Shown here: one piece after another, positions 32,633 through 41,482 of the stretch
How positions within the stretch are numbered: position 1 is the stretch's first letter
Layout of the letters: each line of letters starts with the position of its first letter
From: Litchfieldella qijiaojingensis
GTDB lineage: Bacteria; Pseudomonadota; Gammaproteobacteria; Pseudomonadales; Halomonadaceae
DNA: 64,000 nucleotides
Assembly (NCBI RefSeq): GCF_014651875.1
Contig: NZ_BMXS01000022.1
Span: 466 to 64,465 of the forward strand
Reading direction: 5' to 3'
Notes under the pieces: model-generated
Database searches by the model: none
Told to the model about the DNA's origin: nothing
The model's input: only the letters and a program-made list of their open reading frames with translations
Program-made: the position numbers and the translations under genes

Positions 32633-32872
32633 TCACCAGTCACTCCTCCTGATCCGCTTGTCATGGAGCACGGCCCAGACATAAGCCGGCCCGCGAACAA
32701 TGGTGTTGATTTCGCCCGGGCCATCAAACGGCACAAGGGCAAGAGCTTTGCGAAAGTCTGCCTTCGAAATATTGTAGTCGGTGCGGCTTGGGTGGAACAC
32801 GTCGCCGACGATGTCGTACGTAAAGGGCTTGCCCGTTTTCGTCTCAAAGTCTTGCCCTTTGCACGCACTCAT
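32633..32872 (-). CDS. Hypothetical protein in a putative gene cassette
   Basis: The 79-residue protein begins MSACKGQDFETKTGKPFTYD and ends WAVLHDKRIRRSDW. I do not recognise a domain, though I believe similar short proteins occur in integron cassettes (unverified memory). It lies on the same strand as the neighbouring toxin-antitoxin genes. Its start is 76 bases after the right end of the attC site at 32948, and its stop is 58 bases before a GCCTAAC core. An ATG four codons earlier (32884) is also possible. Confidence 0.6.
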   Translation of the reverse strand: MSACKGQDFETKTGKPFTYDIVGDVFHPSRTDYNISKADFRKALALVPFDGPGEINTIVRGPAYVWAVLHDKRIRRSDW

Positions 32873-32947
32873 GCGGCCCCACACCTCATCGACTGACGGC
32901 TCGACATGCTCATCGTTTTTCCGCGCACCAGGCGGCGGTCATTGTCG

Positions 32948-33025
32948 CGCTAACGCCCGGCTCACGCGCCGGTTTGGAGCCGCGAAGCGGTGGAAAAATT
33001 GTCCGGCAACAGCGGCTGGTTATGC
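32948..33025 (-). repeat. Integron-type attC recombination site
   Basis: On the minus strand the 78-bp site starts GCATAAC, ends GCCGGGCGTTAGCG and folds on itself: GCT plus GCCGG on the left pair with CCGGC plus AGC on the right, and CCGCTTCGCGG forms the central hairpin. The CGCTAACGCCCG end (plus strand) and GTTATGC core are typical of attC sites. It starts two bases after the stop codon of the toxin gene, exactly where a cassette attC should be. Confidence 0.65.
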
Positions 33026-33026
33026 A

Positions 33027-33290
33027 TTATTCGTAGTGGCTCCAAAGCCGGAGAACTTTAACCACCCGTTCGTCTTCAAGCACCTGGTACACCAGGCGGT
33101 GCTGAATATTGATCCGCCGTGAATAGGCCCCCGCAAGATCACCGATGAGCTTCTCAAACGGAGGCGGCTTCCGATACGGGTCTTCTGCGATCAGTGCCAG
33201 CAATTCCTGGGCTTTTGGCTTCAGGCCGCTGGAGGCCAACTTCTTTGCATCTTTCTGGGTTTGTTTGGTGTAAACCAACTTCCATGTCAC
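33027..33290 (-). CDS. yoeB: YoeB/Txe-family toxin (mRNA interferase)
   Basis: The 87-residue protein matches YoeB: MTWKLVYTKQTQKDAKKLA, EDPYRKPPPFEKLIGDLAGA, YSRRINIQHRLVYQV and the terminal RLWSHYE, which includes the conserved Arg and His used in RNA cleavage at the ribosome. It overlaps the antitoxin gene by four bases. Its stop lies two bases before the attC site, so the toxin-antitoxin pair looks like a mobile integron cassette. Confidence 0.92.
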   Translation of the reverse strand: MTWKLVYTKQTQKDAKKLASSGLKPKAQELLALIAEDPYRKPPPFEKLIGDLAGAYSRRINIQHRLVYQVLEDERVVKVLRLWSHYE

Positions 33291-33529
33291 CAGTCCAGCT
33301 CCTCATCGCATTCATCCACAGGGGTATCCATCCCCTCACGAATAGACTCACGCATACCTGGCACAGAGAGCAGGTAAAGCGTTTCCTGAATTGCAGACCA
33401 GTCTTCTTCGGACACCAAGACGGCTTTGTTCCGTTTACCCATGATGACGATTGGTTGGTGGGACTCGGCGGTTTCATCAATCAACCGATAAAGGTTGCTG
33501 CGCGCCTCAGTTGCAGTAATTCCAGTCAT
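33287..33529 (-). CDS. yefM: YefM/Phd-family antitoxin
   Basis: The 80-residue protein has the DNA-binding start MTGITATEARSNLYRLIDET, then QPIVIMGKRNKAVLVSEEDW, and an acidic toxin-neutralising tail (DTPVDECDEELDW). It binds YoeB and represses the shared promoter, which must lie in 33530-33630. The gene order antitoxin then toxin with a four-base overlap is standard. Confidence 0.92.
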   Translation of the reverse strand: MTGITATEARSNLYRLIDETAESHQPIVIMGKRNKAVLVSEEDWSAIQETLYLLSVPGMRESIREGMDTPVDECDEELDW

Positions 33530-33627
33530 GACGCACCTCTCGCGTGTTCAATTTTCCACCAAGTGTACGCCTTCAGGTACGTACGTCAAGACGAACGTAG
33601 TGCATGACAGGTATTAGACTGCCTGTT

Positions 33628-33670
33628 GTATATCGACTTGAACGCGCAAGCGCGTTCAACAATGTTATGC
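33628..33670 (-). repeat. Degenerate attC-like hairpin
   Basis: On the minus strand GCATAAC (33664-33670) is followed by the perfect stem TTGAACGCGC-TT-GCGCGTTCAA and then GATATAC, a poor right core (five of seven matching). At 43 bases it is shorter than normal attC sites. It lies about 100 bases before yefM, where the previous cassette boundary is expected. Confidence 0.4.
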
Positions 33671-33892
33671 CGCACGTCGCTCATCCGCTAACCTACTGAA
33701 ATATCAAAAATATTAAGTGTGGTTCGGCAGTATAACACCGATCATCGTGCCTGCTGCATAATACGGATGAACGAGCATGCTGCCTTTGCCGGCATGGCAG
33801 CTTTGGGTCGCCTCCAGTCTTTCAATTATCGCTAATTTAAATCCTTCCACTCCATTCCTAGAGGCTTGCCTGACCAGAAATGGTCGCCCAAT

Positions 33893-33913
33893 CGCGGCTA
33901 AAGCCGCTCCTAC
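33893..33913. repeat. REP palindrome of Pseudomonas type
   Basis: CGCGGCTAAAGCCGCTCCTA matches the REP core and contains the perfect palindrome GCGGCT-AA-AGCCGC. It lies in a gap without genes. Confidence 0.7.
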
Positions 33914-34224
33914 ATTAGCTCCTTTCCTGTTGCCAGATTAAGGCGAACCGCTTCAGCTCTGTCATGACCTGTTCAGCGCTATTTTTCCCATCCTTTTTCC
34001 CCAAAGGTAGTCCAGCGCCACTAGGCTGGCTCATATAGCTTTTCAACGCAGAACAAAGACACACGAATCTGCATGATTTGCCAGCCCTACACCCCGTGTG
34101 GGCCCAGCAGTGGAGCGGCTTGGCGGCCGGAGCAGGGTGCAAGAATAACGACACATCCAGAGCGCGCTGGGTGGGAACAATGAAGGGAGCCGCTGGAATC
34201 TTTGGCGCATGACTCCCAAGGCGA

Positions 34225-35004
34225 TCAGGCGGGGGAATGAATCAGCCCTACCACGCTGACCAGGATCAACACCGCGCCGAGCACACGGAAGAACAAATGG
34301 GCCTCACCGGCCAGCATGTAGCGATGCACTCGCTCCCCCAGCAGGTGGCCCACCAAGGCACAGGGCAATAACCAGAGGTGGTGAATCAGTTGCAGGTCCA
34401 CCCCGGCGATGATAAACGACACCATCTTTATCACTACCAGGATGAACCACAGCACGAATAGCGTATCGCGCAGTTGATGCTTGGCGACGTGGGAGGCTAA
34501 CACCGCCACGATCAACGGCGCTCCGATCAGGGAAGTGCCACTGACGTAGCCGCCAAGAGCCAGTAGGACATAGTCCACGTACTTGTTGTTGCTGCGAAAC
34601 GGCCTGTTCAGGACGTAGCTGATGGCGTAGACCAGCACGATCACGAAGATGATGGTGGTCATGGTACGCGAAGGCAGCGTGAGCAAACCCACCACACCGA
34701 CCAGCTTGGGGATGATCATGATCTTCAGCGCTTTGAGCAGGTAGGCCCAATCGATGTTGCTCTCGCCATGGGTACTACCCGATTGCAGCGCCAGTGCCCG
34801 GTGGCCGCGCCAAGCGATCCAGCTCGAGAAGATCAGCAACTGGACGGCGATGATCGGCAGGAACACCAGGGGCTCGTTGAGCACCAGCAACAGGAATGGC
34901 AGGGACAGCACTGCGCCGCCGAAGCCGAGGCTCGTTCTGACGAAGCCGCTCCAAGCGAAGATCAATCCGATGAAGAAGTATTGGTACCAAGTGAGATCGG
35001 CCAT
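34225..35004 (-). CDS. TauE/SafE-family permease
   Basis: The 259-residue membrane protein has about seven to eight hydrophobic segments and the TauE/SafE hallmarks FVRTSLGFGGAVLSLPFLLL near the N-terminus and LALGGYVSGTSLIGAPLIVA in the middle. Family members export sulphite or sulphoacetate or move related organosulphur anions. Nothing beside it points to the substrate. It is monocistronic and precedes, on the same strand, the accessory patch. Confidence 0.88.
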   Translation of the reverse strand: MADLTWYQYFFIGLIFAWSGFVRTSLGFGGAVLSLPFLLLVLNEPLVFLPIIAVQLLIFSSWIAWRGHRALALQSGSTHGESNIDWAYLLKALKIMIIPKLVGVVGLLTLPSRTMTTIIFVIVLVYAISYVLNRPFRSNNKYVDYVLLALGGYVSGTSLIGAPLIVAVLASHVAKHQLRDTLFVLWFILVVIKMVSFIIAGVDLQLIHHLWLLPCALVGHLLGERVHRYMLAGEAHLFFRVLGAVLILVSVVGLIHSPA

Positions 35005-35187
35005 GGGCTCGCAAGGTGTCCGAAAGGGTTTGCAAACGCCAGTGCCGAGAGAGCGCTCATCAACCTCGCGTTGCTGAGAGAGCGTATTCTTGCATCCTAA
35101 TGTTCAAGAAGGGAAGCGTGACGACGGCTTCGCGACTTCTCGCTCCGTGACGCAGCCATTCTGGGAAACGACCGGCAAGGCCCATAT

Positions 35188-35219
35188 GAAAAAGGGCCCG
35201 CGATGTCTCGCGGGCCCTT
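35188..35219 (-). terminator. Terminator of the tRNA-Arg gene
   Basis: AGGGCCCGCGA-TGTC-TCGCGGGCCCT forms an 11-bp stem followed on the minus strand by TTTTT. It starts 13 bases past the encoded CCA. The stem arms are identical to those of the terminator at 31666. Confidence 0.85.
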
Positions 35220-35231
35220 GGCATTCGAATC

Positions 35232-35308
35232 TGGCCCGCCCTGAAGGATTCGAACCTTCGACCTTTGCCTCCGGAGGGCAACGCTCTATCCAGCTGAGCT
35301 AAGGGCGG
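35232..35308 (-). tRNA. tRNA-Arg (anticodon CCG)
   Basis: The 77-nt gene has acceptor arms CCGCCCT and AGGGCGG, discriminator G and an encoded CCA. The D-arm is GCTCAGCTGGATAGAGC, the anticodon arm TTGCC-CTCCGGA-GGCAA gives anticodon CCG, and the T-arm is GAAGG-TTCGAAT-CCTTC. It reads the arginine codon CGG. Confidence 0.97.
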
Positions 35309-35588
35309 ATAATCGGAATGTCTCGACATGAGCGCACATGCCGACGCGCCATATCCTACCCGTCACTGCCTTGACCTGTCCAGTCCGATGGGGGGCTTGG
35401 CAGACACCCAGCCCCGGCTTCCTTGGTCGAATGGCCGACTGATGGCATTTTCCTGGCAATTGTGTTGCCGCTATACTGTCCCCTTTTGCGCTGGTGCATC
35501 CAAGGGAAAGACTGAATTAATATCTGCGCAGGTCAATCGCTGCGTTGCGTGGTGCTCCGAATTACAGGACCGTGAAGAGGTGGTGAGA

Positions 35589-36359
35589 GTGAAATTCAGC
35601 AAACTGATCATGGGGTGTCTGGCCGCCCTGAGCCTGGCCGTGGCGGGCATGGCTCACGCCCAGGAAGATGCCGAACGCGAGGCCATCGCCGAACGATTGA
35701 AACCGGTCGGGGAACTCTGCCTGGAAGGTGAGGATTGCGGTACTGCCTCGGCCCCAACCACCGCCAGTGCCGGAAATGGTGGAGCCGTCGACGGCGCCAG
35801 CGTCTACAACAACGTTTGCATGGCGTGTCATGAAACTGGGGCCGCCGGCGCTCCGGTGCGTGGCGAAGAGGGCGCTTGGGCATCACGCATCGATCAGGGC
35901 GTCGAAACGCTCTACGACCATGCGATCAACGGTTTCAATGCCATGCCCGCCAAGGGCGGCAATCCGAACCTGTCTGACGATGAGGTGAAGGCAGCGGTCA
36001 ATCACCTGGTCGAACCGGTATATGAGGGCGAACTGCCGCAAGTCGGTGGTGGAGCCAGCGAAGAAACCGCCGCCAATGGTGAGGAAGAAGGCGAAGCAGC
36101 CGCTGCCGCCGCCAGCGATATCGACGGCAAAGCCATCTATGGCCAGGTGTGCATGGCATGCCACGACACCGGTGCCGCCGGTGCACCCAAGCTCGGCGAT
36201 TCCGAAGCCTGGGCGCCGCGCATCGAGAAGGGCAAGGAGGAACTCTACTCCAGCGCCATCAACGGCATCGGTGCTATGCCACCCAAGGGCGGCAATACCA
36301 GCCTCTCCGATGAAGAAGTACAAGCCGTGGTCGATTACATGGTCGAGCAGACACAGTAA
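35589..36359 (+). CDS. Dihaem cytochrome c (two c5-like domains)
   Basis: The 256-residue secreted protein has a signal peptide (LIMGCLAALSLAVAGMAHA, cleavage before QEDA) and two homologous class I cytochrome domains, each with a CMACH haem site and a distal Met in NAMPAKGGNPNLSDDE or GAMPPKGGNTSLSDEE. An acidic, alanine-rich linker joins them. It carries electrons in the periplasm, probably to a terminal oxidase. The likely start is GTG 35589 with GAGGTGG upstream, since no ATG gives a complete signal peptide. The two domains look like a tandem duplication. Confidence 0.88.
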   Translation: MKFSKLIMGCLAALSLAVAGMAHAQEDAEREAIAERLKPVGELCLEGEDCGTASAPTTASAGNGGAVDGASVYNNVCMACHETGAAGAPVRGEEGAWASRIDQGVETLYDHAINGFNAMPAKGGNPNLSDDEVKAAVNHLVEPVYEGELPQVGGGASEETAANGEEEGEAAAAAASDIDGKAIYGQVCMACHDTGAAGAPKLGDSEAWAPRIEKGKEELYSSAINGIGAMPPKGGNTSLSDEEVQAVVDYMVEQTQ

Positions 36360-36365
36360 TCCACC

Positions 36366-38417
36366 TCAGCCGAGTAAGGAACGCAGGCCCGCGATGGCAT
36401 CTTGCCCGCGGGCCTGCTTCTTTTCCGGGTCTTCCTTGTCGGCGCGCCCTTCCCATTCCAGGTTGTCCGCAGGCAGTTCGTCGAGGAAACGGCTTGGCGT
36501 GCAGTCCATCAGTTCGCCATAGGCCTTGCGCTGACGCGCCAAGGTCAGCGTCAGGGTCTGGCGTGCCCGGGTGATACCCACATAGGCCAAACGGCGCTCC
36601 TCCTCCACCGTGCCAGCCTCGATGGCATTGCGGTGCGGCAGCAATTCCTCTTCCAGGCCCATCAGATAGACATGCGGAAACTCCAGACCCTTGGAGGCGT
36701 GCATGGTCAGCAGTTGCACCCGATCGGAATCGTCTTCTTCCGCCTGCTGCTCGAGGATATCGCGCAGCACCAGCCGCGAGATGGCGGCTTCGACGCCATC
36801 GGTCTCGGTATCCTCGCTGGCCGTACGCTCCTCCGGGTCGCGTTGCATCGATTTCTCGAGCTGGTCGATCAGGATCCAGACATTGGCCATGCGCCGCTCG
36901 GCAATGGTCGGGGCGCTGGCGTTCTGATACAGCCAGGCTTCGTAGTCCATCTCGCGCAGCATGTCGCGAATGGCGGCCAGGGCATCGCCCTGGTCCATGC
37001 GCCGGCGCACGCCGTCGATGAAATGGGTGAAGCGCCCCAGACGCTCCACGGCACGGGTCGACAGCACCTGCTCCAGGCCCAGTTCGTGGCAGGCGGCGAA
37101 CAGCGAGACACCACGCTCGGTGGCGTAGTTGGCGAGTTGCTCCAGGGTACCGGGGCCGATCTCGCGGCGCGGCACATTGACGATACGCAGGAAGGCATTG
37201 TCGTCGGCCGGATTGATCAGCAGCCGCAGGTAGGCCATGGCGTCCTTGATCTCGCCACGCGAAAAGAACGACGTGCCACCGGAGAGCTTGTAGGGGATCT
37301 GGTAGTGCTGGAGCTTGAGCTCCAGCAGTCGGGCCTGGAAGTTGCCACGATAGAGCACCGCGAAGTCGCGCCATTCGGCGCGTTCCTTGATCCGCCGAGT
37401 CAGTATCTCGCTGGCCACGCGTTCGGCCTCAGCCTCCTCGTGGCGATTGACCACCACACGAATCGGCACGCCCTGCCCCATTTCCGACCACAGTGTCTTG
37501 TCGTAGACGTGGGGGTTGTTGGCGATCAGCGTGTTGGCGGCACGCAGGATGGTGCCGGTGGAGCGGTAGTTCTGCTCCAGCTTGATGACGCGCAGACGCG
37601 GGAAGTCCTCGCCCAGCGTGACCAGGTTCTCGGGGCGCGCACCGCGCCAGGCGTAGATCGACTGGTCGTCGTCGCCAACCACGGTGAAAGTCGAACGCTC
37701 GCCCATCAGCAGCTTGACCAGCAGGTACTGCGAGACGTTGGTGTCCTGATATTCGTCGACCAGCATATAGTGGATCTTGCGCCGCCAGCGCGCCAGCGCT
37801 TCGGGATCGCGTTGCAGCAGCACCACCGGCAGCAGGATCAGATCGTCGAAGTCGACCGCGTTGTAGGCCTTGAGATGTCGCCCATAGGCCTCGTAGACGC
37901 GCGCCGCATACTGCTCGTCGTCATCGGCAGCGTGGGACAGTGCCTCTCCCGGCAGCACCAGGTCGTTCTTCCACTGCGAAATCGTGTGCTGCACGGCATT
38001 GATTTGCTCGGCGTCGACCTGGGCATCCTTGTTCATCAGATCGCGCAGCAGCGCCTTGGCGTCGTCCGGATCGAACAGCGAGAAGCCCGGCTTGTAACCC
38101 AATGCCTTGAGTTCGCCGCGAATGATGTTGAGCCCTAGGGTATGGAAGGTCGATACCGTGAGGCCGTGCCCCTCCTTGCCCTTGAGCATCTGGCCCACGC
38201 GCTCCTTCATTTCGCGGGCGGCCTTGTTGGTGAAGGTCACCGCGGCGATCCGCCGCGCACTCATGCCGCACTCCTGCACCAGATAGGCGATCTTGGTGGT
38301 GATCACACTGGTCTTGCCCGACCCCGCACCGGCCAGCACCAGGCATGGACCATCGATATAGCGTACAGCTTCCTGTTGGCGGGGGTTCAGCTTGGCGAGA
38401 CGCTGCTGGATCGACAT
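36366..38417 (-). CDS. rep: ATP-dependent DNA helicase Rep
   Basis: The 683-residue protein is an SF1A helicase of the Rep/UvrD/PcrA type: LNPRQQEAVRYIDGPCLVLA with GAGSGKTSVI (Walker A), TFTNKAAREMKERV, VDEYQDTN (Walker B), VVGDDDQSIYAWRGA, LEQNYRST, LLTMHASKGLEFPHVYL and EERRLAYVGITRARQTL. It unwinds DNA 3' to 5' and helps restart or clear replication forks. Length and motifs fit Rep, which is about 670 residues, better than UvrD. It converges on the cytochrome gene with six bases between the stops. Confidence 0.94.
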   Translation of the reverse strand: MSIQQRLAKLNPRQQEAVRYIDGPCLVLAGAGSGKTSVITTKIAYLVQECGMSARRIAAVTFTNKAAREMKERVGQMLKGKEGHGLTVSTFHTLGLNIIRGELKALGYKPGFSLFDPDDAKALLRDLMNKDAQVDAEQINAVQHTISQWKNDLVLPGEALSHAADDDEQYAARVYEAYGRHLKAYNAVDFDDLILLPVVLLQRDPEALARWRRKIHYMLVDEYQDTNVSQYLLVKLLMGERSTFTVVGDDDQSIYAWRGARPENLVTLGEDFPRLRVIKLEQNYRSTGTILRAANTLIANNPHVYDKTLWSEMGQGVPIRVVVNRHEEAEAERVASEILTRRIKERAEWRDFAVLYRGNFQARLLELKLQHYQIPYKLSGGTSFFSRGEIKDAMAYLRLLINPADDNAFLRIVNVPRREIGPGTLEQLANYATERGVSLFAACHELGLEQVLSTRAVERLGRFTHFIDGVRRRMDQGDALAAIRDMLREMDYEAWLYQNASAPTIAERRMANVWILIDQLEKSMQRDPEERTASEDTETDGVEAAISRLVLRDILEQQAEEDDSDRVQLLTMHASKGLEFPHVYLMGLEEELLPHRNAIEAGTVEEERRLAYVGITRARQTLTLTLARQRKAYGELMDCTPSRFLDELPADNLEWEGRADKEDPEKKQARGQDAIAGLRSLLG

Positions 38418-38420
38418 CGA

Positions 38421-38912
38421 TCACTCCTTCGAAACGGCAATATCGATGTCTGCGGCGCCTTGAAACCCAAGCTGTCGCCAGGCTTCATAGACGATCACCA
38501 CGCAGGCGTTGGAAAGGTTCAGACTGCGGCTGTCCGGCAGCATGGGAATACGCAGGCGCTGGGCAGGTGGCAGGGCATCGAGCAGCGCCTGGGGCAGGCC
38601 GCGGGTCTCGGGGCCGAACAGCAGCGCATCGCCGGGGGCGTAGCGTGGCTCGTGATAACCGGTTCGGCCGCGCGTGGAGACAGCGAAGACACGGCTCGGC
38701 GCCACGCTATCGAGAAAGGCCGGCCAGTCACGATGCACACGCACCGCCGCCCATTCGTGATAATCCAGCCCAGCACGCCGCAAGCGCCTGTCGTCGAGCA
38801 CGAAGCCCATGGGCTCGATCAGATGCAGGCGAAAGCCGGTGTTGGCGCACAACCGGATCAGGTTGCCGGTGTTGGGCGGGATCTCGGGCTCATAAAGCAC
38901 CACATCGAGCAT
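38421..38912 (-). CDS. trmL: tRNA (cytidine(34)-2'-O)-methyltransferase TrmL
   Basis: The 163-residue SPOUT methyltransferase starts [20 protein letters not shown] and has [29 protein letters not shown] and the knot-forming [20 protein letters not shown]. It 2'-O-methylates the wobble base of certain leucine tRNAs. ATG 38912 has AGGAAG five bases upstream and gives the family's standard N-terminus. The frame extends ten codons further. It lies four bases ahead of rep on the same strand, so co-transcription is likely. Confidence 0.94.
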   Translation of the reverse strand: MLDVVLYEPEIPPNTGNLIRLCANTGFRLHLIEPMGFVLDDRRLRRAGLDYHEWAAVRVHRDWPAFLDSVAPSRVFAVSTRGRTGYHEPRYAPGDALLFGPETRGLPQALLDALPPAQRLRIPMLPDSRSLNLSNACVVIVYEAWRQLGFQGAADIDIAVSKE

Positions 38913-38947
38913 AACGACTTCCTGATGAATGGCTGTCATCAACGCAG

Positions 38948-38969
38948 TCGGGCCCCAAGCGGGGCCCGA
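38948..38969. terminator. GC-rich hairpin between pyrE and trmL
   Basis: TCGGGCCCC-AAGC-GGGGCCCGA is a perfect nine-pair stem. The T run is weak on both strands, so it may be an inefficient terminator of pyrE that lets some transcription pass into trmL. Confidence 0.55.
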
Positions 38970-38989
38970 GATTTCCCAAGCGCCGATCT

Positions 38990-39646
38990 TCAGCCGTGTT
39001 GTACGCCATAGCGTGCACGGTAGGCGCGAATGGCCTCGGCATGGCGCTGCATGTCATCGCTGGCGTACTCTTCCAGGTAGGCCAGCACCATGTCCAGGGT
39101 GACGATGCTGACCACCGGCATGCCATAGCTGCGCTCGACCTCCTGGATGGCGCTCAGCTCGCCATTGCCGCGTTCCTGGCGATCGAGCGCGATCACCACG
39201 CCGGCGGCTTCGGCACCTGCCGCCGTGATCAGTTCCATGACTTCACGGATGGCGGTGCCGGCGGTTATCACGTCGTCGATGATCAGGATGCGTCCCTTGA
39301 GCTCGGCACCCACGATGTTGCCGCCCTCGCCGTGGTCCTTGGCTTCCTTGCGGTTGAAGGCGAAGGGCAGGTCGCGGTCGTGATGTTCAGCAAGTGCCAC
39401 CGCTGTGGTCGCTGCCAGCGGAATGCCCTTGTAGGCCGGGCCGAACAGTACGTCGGTGGCCAGGCCGCTATCCTCGATGGCTTGGGCATAGCAACGCCCT
39501 AGCCTGGCCAGGGCGGCCCCGCTCTTGAACAGCCCGGCATTGAAGAAATAGGGACTGACGCGACCAGACTTTAGGGTAAATGCACCGAAACGCAGCACCC
39601 CCTGGTCGATGGCGAATTCGATGAACTCGCGCTGATACGGCTGCAT
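38990..39646 (-). CDS. pyrE: Orotate phosphoribosyltransferase
   Basis: The 218-residue protein has the PyrE start [65 protein letters not shown] and the PRPP-binding loop [20 protein letters not shown]. It converts orotate and PRPP to orotidine 5'-phosphate in pyrimidine synthesis. ATG 39646 gives the normal length and has AGGGTGG upstream. The frame is open 17 codons further. It is divergent from the crc-like gene, as in Pseudomonas. Confidence 0.96.
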   Translation of the reverse strand: MQPYQREFIEFAIDQGVLRFGAFTLKSGRVSPYFFNAGLFKSGAALARLGRCYAQAIEDSGLATDVLFGPAYKGIPLAATTAVALAEHHDRDLPFAFNRKEAKDHGEGGNIVGAELKGRILIIDDVITAGTAIREVMELITAAGAEAAGVVIALDRQERGNGELSAIQEVERSYGMPVVSIVTLDMVLAYLEEYASDDMQRHAEAIRAYRARYGVQHG

Positions 39647-39765
39647 GTTGTCCACCCTGCGACTATTCACCTCACGCCCCCTTATCATGTTCATCAACCA
39701 AGGCCATTTACCAAAACGTCTAAACGTCGGGTATCATACACGCGCGACGGTAAAGGGACCACGTA

Positions 39766-40533
39766 ATGAAAATCGCCAGCATCAATGTCAATGGCATCCG
39801 CGAAGCGGTCGATCGGGGCTTTCTCGATTGGTTGGGCAATCAGGACGCCGACGTCGTCTGTGTGCAGAACCTCAAGACCAAGAGCTTCGAACTGGATGAC
39901 AGCATCCTCTATCCGGAAGGCTACGAAGGCTACTTCCTCGACGCCGAACAGGACAACTTCTCCGGCGTGGGCCTGTATTGCCGCAAGATCCCCAAGGCCA
40001 TCATGTACGGCCTGGGATTCGAGCAATGCGACCACGAGGGACGCTTCCTGCAGGCCGACTACGATCGCTTCAGCGTAGCCACTTTCCTAATGCCCGACGG
40101 CAGCGACCCTGCCGCCAAGCAGGCTTTCATGGCCCAGTACCAGGAGTATCTGGCCAAGATGGCCAGGAAGCGCCGTGAATACATCATCTGCGGCACCTGG
40201 CACATCGCCCACAAGACCATCGATCTGGCCAACTGGGCGGACAACCAGACCACGCCGGGCTTCAAGCCCGAGGAACGTGCCTGGATGGACCAGGTATTCG
40301 GCCCCACCGGCTTCATCGATACGTTCCGCGAAGTCAATCGTGATGCCGGGGAGTACACCTGGTGGCCAGCGCTGGATCAAGATCAACCGCGTTCACGCCA
40401 GGAGGGCTGGCGCATCGACTACCAAGTGGTTGGCCCCAATTTCCGCCGCCACGTGGTCGATGCCTGGATCGACTACGACGCGACCTTCTCGGAGTTCGCG
40501 CCGTTGATCGTCGAGTACGACCTCACCCTCTAA
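39766..40533 (+). CDS. crc: Crc-like catabolite repression control protein
   Basis: The 255-residue protein has the exonuclease III fold but not its active site. The metal-binding Glu region reads VCVQNLKTK instead of QETK. The Asn motif reads CGTWHIAHK instead of GDFN, and the terminal SDHAP motif reads SEFAPLIVEYD. Pseudomonas Crc shows the same kind of losses and the matching sequences RREYI, APERAW or EERAW, and WRIDYQV. Crc works with Hfq to repress translation of catabolic mRNAs when preferred carbon sources are present. Its place between pyrE and rph is the same as in Pseudomonas aeruginosa. The many catabolic operons in this window are plausible targets. Confidence 0.82.
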   Translation: MKIASINVNGIREAVDRGFLDWLGNQDADVVCVQNLKTKSFELDDSILYPEGYEGYFLDAEQDNFSGVGLYCRKIPKAIMYGLGFEQCDHEGRFLQADYDRFSVATFLMPDGSDPAAKQAFMAQYQEYLAKMARKRREYIICGTWHIAHKTIDLANWADNQTTPGFKPEERAWMDQVFGPTGFIDTFREVNRDAGEYTWWPALDQDQPRSRQEGWRIDYQVVGPNFRRHVVDAWIDYDATFSEFAPLIVEYDLTL

Positions 40534-40556
40534 GCGTCTCGCCATTTCCCGTCGCA

Positions 40557-40589
40557 GAACGCCGGCCCAAGGGCCGGCGTTCTTGTTTT
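40557..40589 (+). terminator. Bidirectional terminator between crc and rph
   Basis: AACGCCGGCCC-AA-GGGCCGGCGTT is a perfect stem followed by CTTGTTTT on the plus strand. It lies between the convergent crc-like and rph genes. Confidence 0.85.
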
Positions 40590-40618
40590 CCCGCGTTCTG
40601 TCTAAGCGGCTGACGCTC

Positions 40619-41341
40619 TCAGCCACGAATACCCAAGGCCTCGCGCTGGTGGGCGAAGAGCTGACGTCCAGCGCCTTCGGCCAGGTCGAGCATGGCATCG
40701 AGTTCGGCACGCGTGAAGCTGCCGGCCTCGGCGGTGCCCTGGACCTCGATCAAGCCACCGCTCTCGGTCATCACCACGTTCATGTCGGTATCGGCACCGC
40801 TATCCTCGGGGTAATCGAGGTCGACCACCGGCGTGCCCTGAAAGATACCCACCGACACTGAACTGACCAGTTGCTTGAAAGGATCCTGCTGGATCAGCTT
40901 CTTGCGCTGCAGGTGGCGGATGGCGTCGACCAACGCCACGCAGCCGCCGGTGATCGAGGCGGTACGCGTGCCACCATCGGCCTGGATCACGTCGCAGTCG
41001 ACGGTGATGGTGAATTCGCCCAGTCGCTTGAGGTTGACCGCCGCACGCAGCGAACGACCGATCAGACGCTGGATTTCCAGGGTGCGGCCACCTTGCTTGC
41101 CACGTGCCGCCTCGCGGCCGCCACGAGTATGTGTGGCACGCGGCAGCATGCCGTATTCGGCGGTCACCCAGCCCTGATTCTTGCCGCGCAGCCAGCGCGG
41201 CACCCCGGCCTCGACGCTGGCATTGCACAACACCCGGGTATCGCCGAATTCGACCAGTACCGAGCCTTCGGCATGGCGGGTGTACTCGCGGGTCAGGGTG
41301 ATTTCACGGGGTTGGTCGGGCTGTCGTCCACTGGGGCGCAT
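40619..41341 (-). CDS. rph: Ribonuclease PH
   Basis: The 240-residue protein is a complete RNase [78 protein letters not shown] and [19 protein letters not shown]. It is a phosphate-dependent 3' to 5' exoribonuclease that trims tRNA precursors. Length and motifs are standard. The gene is divergent from yicC and convergent with crc, as in Pseudomonas. Confidence 0.97.
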   Translation of the reverse strand: MRPSGRQPDQPREITLTREYTRHAEGSVLVEFGDTRVLCNASVEAGVPRWLRGKNQGWVTAEYGMLPRATHTRGGREAARGKQGGRTLEIQRLIGRSLRAAVNLKRLGEFTITVDCDVIQADGGTRTASITGGCVALVDAIRHLQRKKLIQQDPFKQLVSSVSVGIFQGTPVVDLDYPEDSGADTDMNVVMTESGGLIEVQGTAEAGSFTRAELDAMLDLAEGAGRQLFAHQREALGIRG

Positions 41342-41482
41342 AGGCGTTCTCGAAGACTCTCTTGAATTCTGTTGGCGGTTATTCGCCGGCGCGAATCGTC
41401 CGGCATGGAGCGCTATTCTACACGCTTATCGGTTACACTATTGAGTTCTCGATAACATGGCCGCGTAGTATCAGGAGTCAGC

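Larger units (their letters stand above)
33530..34224. other. Gene-free stretch of the accessory patch
   Basis: About 690 bases hold no convincing gene. It contains the yefM promoter region, a hairpin resembling a degenerate attC (33628-33670), a GTTAGCG core on the minus strand near 33690 with no clear partner, and a REP sequence (33893-33913). The short minus-strand frame at 33915-34154 has no ribosome site or recognisable motif. Confidence 0.5.

Noticed and set aside
33915-34154. 79-codon minus-strand frame in the accessory patch
   Set aside because: No ribosome site, no motif, and it reaches almost to the REP sequence; there is too little support to call a gene.
31753-35308. Complete genomic island ending at tRNA-Arg
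   Set aside because: A tRNA gene borders the accessory patch, but no integrase and no direct repeat of the tRNA 3' end was found.
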